From Rhizobium albus (lineage in GTDB: Bacteria > Pseudomonadota > Alphaproteobacteria > Rhizobiales > Rhizobiaceae): 64,000 nucleotides of DNA. Each line of letters starts with the position of its first letter. Positions within the stretch are counted from its first letter, which is position 1. The stretch spans positions 744,001 to 808,000 of the forward strand of contig BSNO01000001.1 of the NCBI GenBank assembly GCA_030160035.1. The letters run 5' to 3'. Both the position numbers and the translations under genes were made by a program. Below, in pieces: positions 26,564 to 35,318 of the stretch. The notes beneath the pieces were generated by a model, which saw nothing but the letters and a program-made list of their open reading frames with translations, ran no database searches and was not told where the DNA came from.

Positions 26564-26938
26564 ATGATGTTGGAAGACGCCAGGCATTTGCAGATCGCCA
26601 TAGCAGCGCTCGAATATGCAGGAATTGCAGCGATTATCGTGGGCGCTCTTTATGCTGTCGTCATGTTTGGCATTGCTCTGTTCTCTGGCGCGCATGATCA
26701 GCCATTCAGGGCCATGCGGGCGAGGCTGGGACGTTCCATCCTGCTTGGGCTGGAGTTTCTGGTTGCAGCCGATATCATCGCCACCGTCGCGATCGAGCCG
26801 ACACTGCAGAAAGTTGCGACTCTCGGAGCACTCATCCTCGTACGAACATTTCTGAGCCTCTCTCTCGAAGTGGAGATTGAGGGTCGCTGGCCATGGCAGC
26901 GCGCTCGCGCCGAGGCCGAGCATCCCTTGCAGCGGTAG
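26564..26938 (+). CDS. DUF1622 membrane protein
   Basis: 124 residues with three hydrophobic segments: residues ~12-40, ~58-75 and ~85-105. The pattern LEYAGIAAIIVGALYAVVMF and RLGRSILLGLEFLVAADII is that of DUF1622, whose function is unknown. ATG 26564 follows a GGGGGC stretch. It is divergent from the Crp/Fnr regulator. Confidence 0.8.
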   Translation: MMLEDARHLQIAIAALEYAGIAAIIVGALYAVVMFGIALFSGAHDQPFRAMRARLGRSILLGLEFLVAADIIATVAIEPTLQKVATLGALILVRTFLSLSLEVEIEGRWPWQRARAEAEHPLQR

Positions 26939-27014
26939 ACGCCCACTGATCATTGCAGGCTCTCGAGGCTCAGCTGGGCACGGTACGGCTCAGGCGAAGC
27001 GCGCGCTCGTCATT

Positions 27015-27039
27015 GGAACCGAGACGCGTCTGCGCTGTT
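27015..27039 (+). promoter_or_regulatory. EcfG-like promoter before the PRC-barrel gene
   Basis: GGAAC is followed by 16 bases and TGTT (consensus CGTT), 31 bases before the start codon. One mismatch in four at the -10 element. Confidence 0.5.
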
Positions 27040-27069
27040 GCCCTTGCGCAAACACGAGGAGACAGCACC

Positions 27070-27366
27070 ATGGATCACAGCAAACACGCCCGGCTCTCGG
27101 ATATCGAGATCACCGAGCGCAATCTCAAAGGCGCAACCGTTTATGGCGCCAACGACGAAAAGGTCGGCAGCGTCGCCCACATGCATGGCGTGGGCAAGAC
27201 CGCTCGCGTCGTGATCGACGTTGGCGGCTTTTTGGGCTTTGGCGCGAAATCGGTCGCGGTCGCTGCCAGCGAGCTCGATATCATGCGGGACGAGGGTGGC
27301 ACGGTCCACGCCGTTACGGCCTGGACGAAAGACCAGCTCAAGGACATGCCCGAGCACACTGACTGA
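27070..27366 (+). CDS. PRC-barrel domain protein
   Basis: 98 residues, essentially one PRC-barrel: LKGATVYGANDEKVGSVAHM, VVIDVGGFLGFGAKSVAVAA and DELxxx-type end. PRC-barrel proteins of this size are frequent among rhizobial general-stress genes, but their role is unknown. A GGAG lies about nine bases before ATG 27070. A terminator follows. Confidence 0.82.
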   Translation: MDHSKHARLSDIEITERNLKGATVYGANDEKVGSVAHMHGVGKTARVVIDVGGFLGFGAKSVAVAASELDIMRDEGGTVHAVTAWTKDQLKDMPEHTD

Positions 27367-27375
27367 CGGTGGAGG

Positions 27376-27399
27376 AGGCCCGGTTCGCGCCGGGCCTTT
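27376..27399 (+). terminator. intrinsic terminator after the PRC-barrel gene
   Basis: Stem AGGCCCGG and CCGGGCCT, six-base loop, followed by TT; ten bases after the stop codon. Confidence 0.75.
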
Positions 27400-27441
27400 G
27401 GCCATTAGGCCTGCGCGAGCCATCATGCATCGATTATAGTT

Positions 27442-27467
27442 GGAACAAACCGGGGTCGGCGCGTCTT
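27442..27467 (+). promoter_or_regulatory. possible EcfG/RpoE2-like promoter
   Basis: GGAAC followed by 19 bases and TT, within the RpoE2-type spacing (18-19 bases), 29 bases before the next start codon. The CGTT form is absent. Confidence 0.35.
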
Positions 27468-27495
27468 AGCCCTCCAATCAACAGGAGGCGATGAC

Positions 27496-27897
27496 ATGAA
27501 CTATCTGTGGTTTTTTGCCGTTGCGGGCGGCGCCGTCATACTTGGGCTGGTTCTTGCTTACGCCGCGATGAAAACACGTGATCGCACGCCTGCCGAAGCC
27601 GCTAGAGGCAAGGCTAAGACGCGCGAGATGTATCAAGAACGCGATGATGAGACCAATCCTCTCGATACGGTTATCGACAGCCGGCCTACCAAGCAATCGG
27701 ATCATTACGCTGCAATGCCATCGCCATCAGGGACGTCAACGGCAAGCCACCGCAACCTGGGACCTCAGATGAGCGCCCTCGGTGGGAAGGGCCAGTGGAA
27801 AGCCGGCCGCGCGGTTACAAACCTGCAATCGACGATCCGAGCCAAGCATAGCGCAACTTCTGAAGGTGGCGTCACTCCGCAAGACTGCAAATGCTGA
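27496..27897 (+). CDS. small membrane-anchored hypothetical protein, extended C terminus
   Basis: 133 residues. One N-terminal transmembrane helix (LWFFAVAGGAVILGLVLAYAAM) is followed by a polar tail with KTREMYQERDDETNP. AGGAGG precedes the ATG. The part up to about residue 75 resembles small rhizobial proteins I recall; the rest, including MSALGGK, looks like low-quality or read-through sequence. Confidence 0.6.
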   Translation: MNYLWFFAVAGGAVILGLVLAYAAMKTRDRTPAEAARGKAKTREMYQERDDETNPLDTVIDSRPTKQSDHYAAMPSPSGTSTASHRNLGPQMSALGGKGQWKAGRAVTNLQSTIRAKHSATSEGGVTPQDCKC

Positions 27898-27998
27898 TTG
27901 CGGTGATACCGCGTCTGAATGATGAAGACGGTGGCTGTATAGCTGCTGCAGGCATGGTATTTGCTTGGAGAGCCGAGTAGCTCGTTCGGAGAAGCAGC

Positions 27999-28190
27999 AT
28001 GATCGACCTCGTTTTGCTTGCATGCCTCATTTCGCAGCCGAATCAATGCCGTGAACACATCATTTCCTCGGAAGGGTCCAAGGCTGCCTGTGTGCAGACG
28101 TCTGTCATGACGCTTGCGCGCTGGGCCGGCGATCATCCCGGCTGGCATATCGAGAAGTTCCGCTGCGAAGAGTTTAGCCGAGACGCCTAA
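27999..28190 (+). CDS. small conserved hypothetical protein, 63 aa
   Basis: A 63-residue protein beginning MIDLVLLACLISQPNQC and ending with a Trp/Cys segment (WAGDHPGWHIEKFRCEEF). The repeated cysteines and hydrophobic N terminus resemble a small conserved alphaproteobacterial family of unknown function. GGAG lies about nine bases before the ATG. Confidence 0.6.
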   Translation: MIDLVLLACLISQPNQCREHIISSEGSKAACVQTSVMTLARWAGDHPGWHIEKFRCEEFSRDA

Positions 28191-28248
28191 TCGGCGTGCA
28201 TCAGGGTCTGCCTCGCGCTTCGATGCCGGCTGACCGGCTCATCGCACA

Positions 28249-29262
28249 TCAAGCGGCCGCGCTGTCCTGTCCTGCGCTGGATGGACCTTTGACATTGGAC
28301 GGGCCTTTGAAGATGCGGAAAGTGCCGCGGCCAGCAGACTTTGCCGCGTAAAGCGCCGTGTCGGCATTGGCAAAGAGATCGGCTGGGTCGGTCTCTCTTG
28401 CTAAGGCAATGCCAACCGAAGCGCCGAGCGTTAGGCTGTGTCCTGCAAGCTCAAAAGGGTTGGCCATGGCAACAGTGATCGCGCGGGCGCATTCAGCGAT
28501 GTCCTCCAGATTGGCACCCGCACCCATCAGCACTGCAAATTCGTCGCCGCCGATCCGCGCGACGAGATCGGCCGACGCACACGTCGCCAGAAGCCGTGCA
28601 GCCGCTTCGCGCAGGCAGGCGTCTCCCACCATATGGCCGTGCCCGTCATTGACCTGCTTGAAGCCATCGAGATCGATGAGGAGCAGTGCGGAAATCGCGT
28701 CGGTGGCTCCCTGGTTGACCAGCCTCTCCTGAAATTGCGATCGGTTCGGCAGGCCGGTCATCTCATCGAACGCTGCGAGGTGACGCAGGCGGTCGACAGC
28801 GCGTTTTTCGGCTGTGATGTCCTGCTTCATGCCAAAAATGCGAACCGCGACTCCGTTTTCGCATTCGACCTGCGCAGTGATGCGCATGAACTTCTGAACG
28901 CCTTTCGCAGTGACGATCTCGGCGTCGAACGAAAAGCCGGTGCGGTCTGCGATCGCCTGGCAGCGTCGTCGCTCCAGCTCTGCCCGCGACTGCGGTGTAT
29001 AAAGTGCGAGCGTGGCTTCTCGCGTCGGCATCGAGCCTCGCGGCAGATCGAAAATGTCATAGACGACATCCGTCCAGCGCAGCGAATTGTCTGCGAGTTC
29101 GCACTCCCAGACGCCGATCTGTGCTGCCTCGGACGAGCGCGCAAAGATTTTGCGAGAGTGGGCGAGTTCTCGCTCTTGTCCGGCGACTACTGCAAGCAGT
29201 TCGTCGACGCGCCGGCGCAACACAGCCACATCGTCAAATTGATCTGCCAGAAACTCGTGCAC
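28249..29262 (-). CDS. PAS-GGDEF diguanylate cyclase
   Basis: 337 residues. A short coiled coil (~12-40) is followed by a PAS domain (~45-155) and a GGDEF domain (~165-320) with intact IGGDEF. The residue five positions upstream that would form the RxxD inhibitory site is Ala (ASAD), so product inhibition should be absent, in contrast to the cyclase at 15.7 kb. The start is GTG at 29262. No membrane segment. Confidence 0.85.
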   Translation of the reverse strand: MHEFLADQFDDVAVLRRRVDELLAVVAGQERELAHSRKIFARSSEAAQIGVWECELADNSLRWTDVVYDIFDLPRGSMPTREATLALYTPQSRAELERRRCQAIADRTGFSFDAEIVTAKGVQKFMRITAQVECENGVAVRIFGMKQDITAEKRAVDRLRHLAAFDEMTGLPNRSQFQERLVNQGATDAISALLLIDLDGFKQVNDGHGHMVGDACLREAAARLLATCASADLVARIGGDEFAVLMGAGANLEDIAECARAITVAMANPFELAGHSLTLGASVGIALARETDPADLFANADTALYAAKSAGRGTFRIFKGPSNVKGPSSAGQDSAAA

Positions 29263-29386
29263 CAGTGCGCATCCTCGATGTTGCGCCGGAAGTCTAGTGC
29301 GGGAGAATTAAGGATTGCTCACTTGCCGTCGCAGCGCGAGCAGGCCGACAGGGCGTCGCTCGGTCGCGCGGATCATATCCTCCGGC

Positions 29387-30976
29387 TCAGAGACCCAGCG
29401 CGACACCGTCGCTGCGGGGATCATGTGCGCCTTCAATTCTGTCGGCTTCGATGCGGATGAGACCGGCCTGACCCGAAATCGGACTGTGCGGTTCCAGGAG
29501 GCTGATCTCGTGGCCGCGCGTCGCAAGTCCGTTGAGTACATCGGCACCGACGGTCTCTTCGATTTTCAGGCTGTCGCGGCTGTCCGAAAAGGTGCGGCCA
29601 AGTAGGAAGCGTGGCGCCGCCAGTGCGGCAGCAGGATCGAAGCCATGGTCGATCACCCGCGACAGAAGCGTGGCAAGCGTTTGCGGCTGACCGTCGGCGC
29701 CCTGCGTCCCATAGAGGAGGTGCGGCCTGCCGTCCTTCAAGGCCATGCCTGGGTTGAGCGTATAGAAGGGACGGGCGCCCGGACGAAGGCGGTTGGGCGA
29801 AGCCGGATCGCGCGAGAATGCCGCTCCCCGGTTTTGCCACAGAATGCCCGTGTCGCCGGCCACGACACCGCTGCCCCAATCAAAATAGATGCTCTGCAAG
29901 ACACTGGCGCTGCGGCCTTTCGCGTCGACGGCGGCAAAAAACACCGTATCCCCGGTCTTGAAGGTGTGAGGCCAAGGCAAGGCGACTTTGCGATCGATTT
30001 GGGCGACTTTGTCGGCCAGGCGTTCAGGTGCGAGCCATGCATCGACGTCCAGAGGGCTGAAGTCCGGATCGGCGATGTCGGTCCGTGACAGGAACGCCTG
30101 TTTAATGGCCTCGACAACGAGATGATAATAGTCGGCGCTGTCGGCCGCAGCCTCGGCGATGCGAACGCGGTCCAGCAATGCCATGATTTCAAGCGTCGTC
30201 ACGCCCTGCGTCGGAGGCGGCGGAGCCAGCAACTCCAGTCCGCTATAGGCAAGACGCAGCGGCGGTTCGATGCGCGTGCGCGTGGCAGCGAGATCGGAGG
30301 CGCTCAGCGGCGAGCCGGCCGCCTCCAAACCTCTGGCGATCTTGGCGGCAAGTTCACCTTCGTAGAAGCTGCGGTATCCGTCGCGCGCGATCATGCGGAG
30401 GCTCGCTGCCAGCTGCGGCAGGCTGACCCGGTCGGTTTCGGGCGTCAGGTGCGATATGTCGTAGAGTGCTGAGAAGCCGGCCCAGTTGCCCATCTCGCTG
30501 CGGCGGAAATTGAGCCAGAAGGCCTGCGATGCGCTGAGGGGAAACCCCTCCTCGGCCAAGGCTATCGCCGGCTCCAGAAGTGATGCGAAGCTCGGTCCGC
30601 CGCCCCAGCGTGTCCGAGCGTAGTCATGGGCAGTGCCCCAGCTGTCGACGACACAGGCGCTCGTGATCGCCGACATGGGACCGCGCAGCGGTATCGGAGC
30701 AGGGATGTCGTTGACGTTCGCGGCGGCCTGGCCGATGCCGGACAGAGTGTCAGCCTTGCCGGTCTCATCACTGACGATCCAGATGGCATCGCCGCCAAGT
30801 CCGCAGAAATGCGGGTAGACGACGGCGAGCGTGGCGCCGATCGCGATTGCCGCATCGATCGCACTGCCGCCTGCGGCCAGCACATCTCGTCCGGCCTCGC
30901 TCGCCAGGTGGTGGGGGCTTGTGACCATTGCCGTCCTGGATGTCGCGAGCCGGCCTTTGGTGTCGTGCATGGTCAA
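29387..30976 (-). CDS. gamma-glutamyltransferase-like Ntn hydrolase
   Basis: 529 residues of the GGT/YwrD family, which self-cleaves at a Thr to form two subunits and hydrolyses or transfers gamma-glutamyl amides. N-terminal landmarks are LAAGGSAIDAAIAIGATLAVV and PHFCGLGGDAIW; the likely catalytic Thr is in KTGDTVFFAAVD, followed by GSGV. No signal peptide is visible, so it is probably cytoplasmic, unlike the periplasmic E. coli Ggt. It is the last gene of the minus-strand operon led by the ABC importer. Confidence 0.85.
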   Translation of the reverse strand: MTMHDTKGRLATSRTAMVTSPHHLASEAGRDVLAAGGSAIDAAIAIGATLAVVYPHFCGLGGDAIWIVSDETGKADTLSGIGQAAANVNDIPAPIPLRGPMSAITSACVVDSWGTAHDYARTRWGGGPSFASLLEPAIALAEEGFPLSASQAFWLNFRRSEMGNWAGFSALYDISHLTPETDRVSLPQLAASLRMIARDGYRSFYEGELAAKIARGLEAAGSPLSASDLAATRTRIEPPLRLAYSGLELLAPPPPTQGVTTLEIMALLDRVRIAEAAADSADYYHLVVEAIKQAFLSRTDIADPDFSPLDVDAWLAPERLADKVAQIDRKVALPWPHTFKTGDTVFFAAVDAKGRSASVLQSIYFDWGSGVVAGDTGILWQNRGAAFSRDPASPNRLRPGARPFYTLNPGMALKDGRPHLLYGTQGADGQPQTLATLLSRVIDHGFDPAAALAAPRFLLGRTFSDSRDSLKIEETVGADVLNGLATRGHEISLLEPHSPISGQAGLIRIEADRIEGAHDPRSDGVALGL

Positions 30977-30982
30977 TGTCCT

Positions 30983-32425
30983 TCAGCAGCAGCCGGCATG
31001 ATCGCGGAACCAGCCTTCGAGCGCCGTCTCGATCTGCGGCCAGGCGGCATCGAGTTCGGCGAAGCGGTCGGCCTGCTGGCGATACCGTGCGCGCAGTTCG
31101 TCTTCGGCTGCGGGAAGATCGACGCCCAGGACTCTACCGTTCTTGACGATGCTGCGGCCGGCCACGACGACCTCCTCGATATGGATCGCGGTTGCCCGAG
31201 CGAAGAGGAGGTCGATCGGATCGACTTCCATGATGCGATCGCGGTCGAGGGCCTCGTGGTCGATGACGATGAAGTCGGCGGCCTCGCCGGCCGCGAGCGC
31301 CCCTGTTCCCGGCGCACCGGTGGAACGGCGCCCATGCGCAACGCTCTCGAGGAGAAACTCCGCCCGGTTCCAGCTTTCGTCGAAACCGAGGCCGCCATGC
31401 AGGGCGTTGGCGATGCGGGTTTCGCGCATCATGTCGTCGTCTTCGTCAAAGGCCAGGCCGTCCATGCCGATCGCGATCCGGCAGCCTCGTTGCCGCGCTT
31501 CGGCAATGGGCCCGATGCCCGAGCGCAGATGCATGTTCGACGAGGAGTTCGTGACGATGGATGCGCCTGCTTCGGCGATCATGTCCAATTCGTCCGGCCT
31601 TGCATGAATGCAGTGGGCGAGCGTGAGGCGCGGCGACAGGAGCCCGATGTCCTTCAGATAGGTCACGATGCCCTGGGGAAAGGTCCGGTCTGCCCAGTGC
31701 CGCTGATAGGGCGTCTCAAGCAGGTGCATGTGGACGCGCCGGCCGGTTTGCGCCGAACGCTCCGCGACACGGACGAGAAGTTCATGCGAGCACCATTGAA
31801 CGGCGGCCGGGCCATACTGCACATCGACCATGGGTTCGGCGATCGCATCCGCGATCTCGTCCGTCATGTCGATCAGAGTGTCGGCGGTGAGCGGAGGCCG
31901 GCAGTAGGTCTCTTTCACGATTTTCGCCGCCTCGGGCGATAGACCTTCAAGCAGGCTCGTTTCATCGCCATAGACGATCGGATTCTGATCGCGGATCGCA
32001 GGCGCATAGGCGATCCGCACGCCGATATCGCGAGCGGCGCGGGCAACCTCCCGCGCCTCGTCGACCGGCGACAGCTTGCCGCTCGGACGGGTGTAGTGAA
32101 CCATGACGGATCCGCAGCCCGAGCGTGCCGCGCGTGCGAGCGGTGCCAGAGCCGCAAGATAGGCGTCTGGCGGTGTCGCGAGCATCGAGCGAGGCAGCCA
32201 TGTTTCGAGCGGCATGAAGGCGGCGCCGAAAGACGACAGCGTAAGCGGCCGCGCGTGATCATGCGCATTGACAAAAGCGGGGATGATCAGTTTTCGCGGC
32301 GCATCCGGTTGGAGAGGCGCTGTTGAAGCCTGCGTGATGAGCTCGTCTTCCCACGACAGGGCGAGCGGGACCGAGAGGTTGGCTCCGGGACCCGTCAGCG
32401 CGTGGCGTGCTTGGATTGTGGGCAT
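30983..32425 (-). CDS. AtzA/TrzN-like metal-dependent amidohydrolase
   Basis: 480-residue amidohydrolase-superfamily enzyme with the metal and catalytic residues in place: HDH (NAHDHARP), HMHLLET, HCIHA and MDG (IGMDGLAFDED). Enzymes of this type deaminate or hydrolyse N-substituted triazine, purine or related rings. Between GGT and an importer, it may process an imported N-heterocycle or amide. The substrate is not evident from the sequence. Confidence 0.82.
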   Translation of the reverse strand: MPTIQARHALTGPGANLSVPLALSWEDELITQASTAPLQPDAPRKLIIPAFVNAHDHARPLTLSSFGAAFMPLETWLPRSMLATPPDAYLAALAPLARAARSGCGSVMVHYTRPSGKLSPVDEAREVARAARDIGVRIAYAPAIRDQNPIVYGDETSLLEGLSPEAAKIVKETYCRPPLTADTLIDMTDEIADAIAEPMVDVQYGPAAVQWCSHELLVRVAERSAQTGRRVHMHLLETPYQRHWADRTFPQGIVTYLKDIGLLSPRLTLAHCIHARPDELDMIAEAGASIVTNSSSNMHLRSGIGPIAEARQRGCRIAIGMDGLAFDEDDDMMRETRIANALHGGLGFDESWNRAEFLLESVAHGRRSTGAPGTGALAAGEAADFIVIDHEALDRDRIMEVDPIDLLFARATAIHIEEVVVAGRSIVKNGRVLGVDLPAAEDELRARYRQQADRFAELDAAWPQIETALEGWFRDHAGCC

Positions 32426-32456
32426 CGGACTGCGCCCGCCTCTGCTTGAATTGACT

Positions 32457-32481
32457 GCGGCGCCGGCAAAGCCAGCGCCGC
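32457..32481 (-). terminator. intercistronic hairpin after the binding-protein gene
   Basis: An 11-bp GC-rich stem with one G-U pair and a UUU loop in the transcript. There is no U tract, so it is more likely an RNA-stabilising hairpin protecting the binding-protein mRNA than a terminator. Confidence 0.5.
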
Positions 32482-32510
32482 CTGATCGTGGAGATCGACG
32501 TTAGCCGGCC

Positions 32511-33536
32511 TCAGTTGGCTTCGTAGACCAGTTCACGCTCTCCGCGCGGCGGCAGGAACTCGCGCGAGAAGACCTGGTCGACGGCCGGGGTCGCGGTAAG
32601 CCCATAGCCTTCGACCACGATGTCGATGGCCCGTGCGAGACGCTCGTCGTCGACATCGCCAAGGCCGATTTCGGCCGCCTCTTCCGAGGCCATCAGCCGC
32701 TCATAGGCGAAGTTCAGGCGCTGGCGCTCGATCTCGGCGTTGACGAGGTTGTCGTAATTGACGACGGCTTCCATCGCCGTGTCCTGATCGACGCCGATCT
32801 CGATCGACGCCTTGTTCACCGCACGGACGAGGCCTGCCACTGCATCTGGGTTTTCGTCGAGCAGCCGCTGCGACACCATCAGGCCGTTGGAATAGAGATC
32901 CATGCCGTAGTCGCCGAACTGCCACCAATCATAGTCGGCTTCCGGATCCTGGCGGTTTGCGAGCAGATTGAAGTAGCTGGTGATGTTGAAGACCAGCGCA
33001 CCGTCGATCTCGTCGCGGATGAGCATCGGTTCCTGGAGGTTCGGCGCCATGTTCGAAATCTCGATGGCTTCCATGTCGAGTTCGTTGGTGCGGGCGAAGA
33101 CGGGCAGGAGGCGCGTGGTCGGCGTGCCTTGCGCGCCGCCGAGCGTGCGTCCCTGGAAATCCTCGATCGAGGTGATGCCGCTTTCCTTCTTCGTCACGAT
33201 GGCGAAGGGCGGCTGGTTCCACATCATGTAGACCATGACCGGCGCTTCGTCCGGCCGTTCGGAAGCGTTCTGGATGATGGCGTTGATGTCGCCGAAGCCC
33301 GCATCATAGGCGCCGCCCATGATACGCGTGACGGTCGCGCCTGAGCCTTCGCCCTGATCGATGATGACGTTGAGGCCTTCCTCTTCGAAATAGCCCTTAT
33401 CCTTCGCAACGAAAAACGCAGCGTCGGAGCCCTGGGTCTTCCAGCCGAGCGTGAAGCGGATATTGGTCAAGTCTTGTGCCAGCGCGGACGAGGCAAGCAG
33501 CGTCATGGCCAGCGTGGCGGTCAGGAAAGTCTTCAT
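32511..33536 (-). CDS. NMT1/THI5-like ABC substrate-binding protein
   Basis: 341 residues with a signal peptide ending ASSALAQ (~residue 20) and the NMT1/THI5/SsuA-type core: FTLGWKTQGSDAAFFVAKDKGYFEEEGL, then GEGSGATVTRIMGGAYDAGFGDINA. This family binds pyrimidines (thiamine precursors), taurine, sulfonates and similar small molecules. The permease and ATPase genes flank it. The ligand is unknown; the neighbouring amidohydrolases suggest a nitrogen heterocycle. Confidence 0.85.
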   Translation of the reverse strand: MKTFLTATLAMTLLASSALAQDLTNIRFTLGWKTQGSDAAFFVAKDKGYFEEEGLNVIIDQGEGSGATVTRIMGGAYDAGFGDINAIIQNASERPDEAPVMVYMMWNQPPFAIVTKKESGITSIEDFQGRTLGGAQGTPTTRLLPVFARTNELDMEAIEISNMAPNLQEPMLIRDEIDGALVFNITSYFNLLANRQDPEADYDWWQFGDYGMDLYSNGLMVSQRLLDENPDAVAGLVRAVNKASIEIGVDQDTAMEAVVNYDNLVNAEIERQRLNFAYERLMASEEAAEIGLGDVDDERLARAIDIVVEGYGLTATPAVDQVFSREFLPPRGERELVYEAN

Positions 33537-33585
33537 GGCAGTTCCCCTTTGTTTTTGATGTTCGGCTGATGGTTGGTCGTTGGGT

Positions 33586-34356
33586 TCAGGTGGCGATTTC
33601 GTTCTTGCGGGTCGCCCAGCCGATGACCCGGCCCTCGATCGCAGAGAAGATCGCGTAAAGCGTCACGCCCATGCCTGCGAGAATGAACAGGCCGGCAAAG
33701 ACGAGCGGGACATCGAAGTTGGAGGAGGCCGACATCATCACGTTGCCGATGCCGCGGTTGGACGCGACGGTTTCAGACAACACGGTGCCGACAAAGGCGT
33801 AGGTGATGGCCACCTTCAGCGCAGCAAAGAAGAAGGGCATGGTGCGCGGCAGGCCGACATTCCAGAGAATGTCGAACTTGCTGGCGCCGAGCGCCTTCAG
33901 CGTGTCCTCCTGTTCGGGCTCGGTCGTGGCGAGGCCGGTCGCGATGTTCACGACGATCGGGAAGAAGCAGATGACGATGGCGGTGAGAATGGCAGGGACC
34001 GTGCCCGAGCCGAACCAGAGCACGAAGATCGGCACGACGGCGACCTTCGGGATCGACGAAAAGCCGATCAGCAGCGGATAGGCCGTGTCGTAGGCCGTAC
34101 GCGATACCCCGATCACCGATCCGATGATGACGCCGACGGAAACGCCGCAGGCAAAGCCCACCATCGTCGTCATCAACGTCTGGACGATATGCGGCCACAG
34201 CACGTTGATGCGGGTGAAGAGCGTGGTGAAGACCTGCGACGGACGCGGCAGCACGAGATCCGACACGCCGAGCAGGATGCACAAAGCTTCCCAGGTGACG
34301 AAGAACGCGACGATGAGCGCGCCAGCCGCAATGCGGCGTTTGAACTGCTCGTTCAT
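33586..34356 (-). CDS. ABC transporter permease (SsuC/NMT1 type)
   Basis: 256 residues with about six hydrophobic segments and the EAA-type loop (TLKALGASKFDILWNVGLPRTMPFFF). The first helix follows the short cytoplasmic N terminus. It overlaps the upstream ATPase gene by four bases and precedes the binding-protein gene. Confidence 0.87.
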   Translation of the reverse strand: MNEQFKRRIAAGALIVAFFVTWEALCILLGVSDLVLPRPSQVFTTLFTRINVLWPHIVQTLMTTMVGFACGVSVGVIIGSVIGVSRTAYDTAYPLLIGFSSIPKVAVVPIFVLWFGSGTVPAILTAIVICFFPIVVNIATGLATTEPEQEDTLKALGASKFDILWNVGLPRTMPFFFAALKVAITYAFVGTVLSETVASNRGIGNVMMSASSNFDVPLVFAGLFILAGMGVTLYAIFSAIEGRVIGWATRKNEIAT

Positions 34357-35231
34357 GGGCGCACCTCGCTGGTGGCGGTGTTTCCGCTTCGCGCTTCGAC
34401 GATCAGTCCGCGCAGTCGCTGGTTGAGCTCGACGAAGCCCGGTTCGAACGTCATCTCGACCGTGCGCGGACGAGGGAAGTTGACGGCGCTGTCGTCAAGG
34501 ATGCGACCCGGTCGGGCGCTCATGACGCAGATGCGCTCTGCGAGATAGCCGGCTTCCTTGAGGTCATGGGTGACGAGCAGCACCGTGGGTTTCAGCTTCA
34601 GCCACAGGTCCTGCAGCGTGCTCCACAGCTCCTCGCGGGTGAACTGGTCGAGCGCGCCGAAGGGTTCGTCGAGCAGCAGAAGGCGGGGTTCATGGACAAG
34701 CGCGCGGCAAAGATTGGCGCGTTGGAGCATGCCGCCCGACAATTGCCAGGGATAATGGTTGGCGAACCCCTTGAGCCCGACTTCTTCAAGCAGGGCATGG
34801 ACGCGATCCCTGAACTCCGTTTTCTTCTTGGCGCGGAATTCGTGCCGGAATGGCCGCACGATCTTGAGCGGCATCATCACGTTCTTCTCGATCGTGAGCC
34901 AGGGCAGCAATGTGGGGTTCTGGAAGGCCATTCCGATCCGCAGTGCCTTGGCTTCGACTTCCCTGCCGCCGACAAAGACCGCTCCGGTCGTCGGCTTGAT
35001 CAGTCCGGCGGCAAGCTTGAGGATCGTGGATTTGCCGCAGCCGGAAGGGCCGACGAGGGCGAGAAACTCGCCATCGCCGATCTTAAGCGACGTCTCGGAA
35101 AGCGCCGGAACCTGATTGTCGCCCCGTCCGAACGTCACGGTTGCCTGGGAAAGCTCCACGGCCGGCGTTCGGATATGCCGCTGCGCTGCTGCGATCTGCG
35201 AGCCAACCGGAGAAGGGGTCAATTTGTGCAT
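34353..35231 (-). CDS. ABC transporter ATPase (SsuB/TauB/NMT1 type)
   Basis: About 292 residues with Walker A GPSGCGKST (~60-68), signature LSGGMLQRANL and Walker B RLLLLDEPFGALD. It is the first gene of a five-gene operon (ATPase, permease, binding protein, amidohydrolase, GGT). The start is uncertain: TTG 35258, ATG 35240 and ATG 35231 are all in frame and none has a clear ribosome-binding site. 35231 is used because the earlier starts overlap the repeats described next. Confidence 0.85.
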   Translation of the reverse strand: MHKLTPSPVGSQIAAAQRHIRTPAVELSQATVTFGRGDNQVPALSETSLKIGDGEFLALVGPSGCGKSTILKLAAGLIKPTTGAVFVGGREVEAKALRIGMAFQNPTLLPWLTIEKNVMMPLKIVRPFRHEFRAKKKTEFRDRVHALLEEVGLKGFANHYPWQLSGGMLQRANLCRALVHEPRLLLLDEPFGALDQFTREELWSTLQDLWLKLKPTVLLVTHDLKEAGYLAERICVMSARPGRILDDSAVNFPRPRTVEMTFEPGFVELNQRLRGLIVEARSGNTATSEVRP

Positions 35232-35257
35232 ACTGTTCATAACTAAGAGTGTATGCA
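35227..35257. promoter_or_regulatory. paired TGCATAC/GTATGCA sites, candidate GntR operator
   Basis: TGCATAC at 35227-35233 and its complement GTATGCA at 35251-35257 face each other across 17 bases. GntR proteins of the FCD class bind short palindromes of this kind. A related ATGCAT palindrome lies before the CodA-like gene at 36755-36769. Confidence 0.45.
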
Positions 35258-35270
35258 ATCACGATGCCAG

Positions 35271-35318
35271 TTTCTCGTGGACCGGAGAAGGGCAGTGTTT
35301 TCAATGGTCCACGAGAAA
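35271..35318. repeat. perfect 13-bp inverted repeat in the divergent control region
   Basis: TTTCTCGTGGACC at 35271-35283 and its exact complement at 35306-35318 enclose 22 bases. It lies in the 230-bp region between the ABC operon and gntR. It could form an RNA hairpin or bind a protein. No run of T follows on either strand. Confidence 0.7.
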
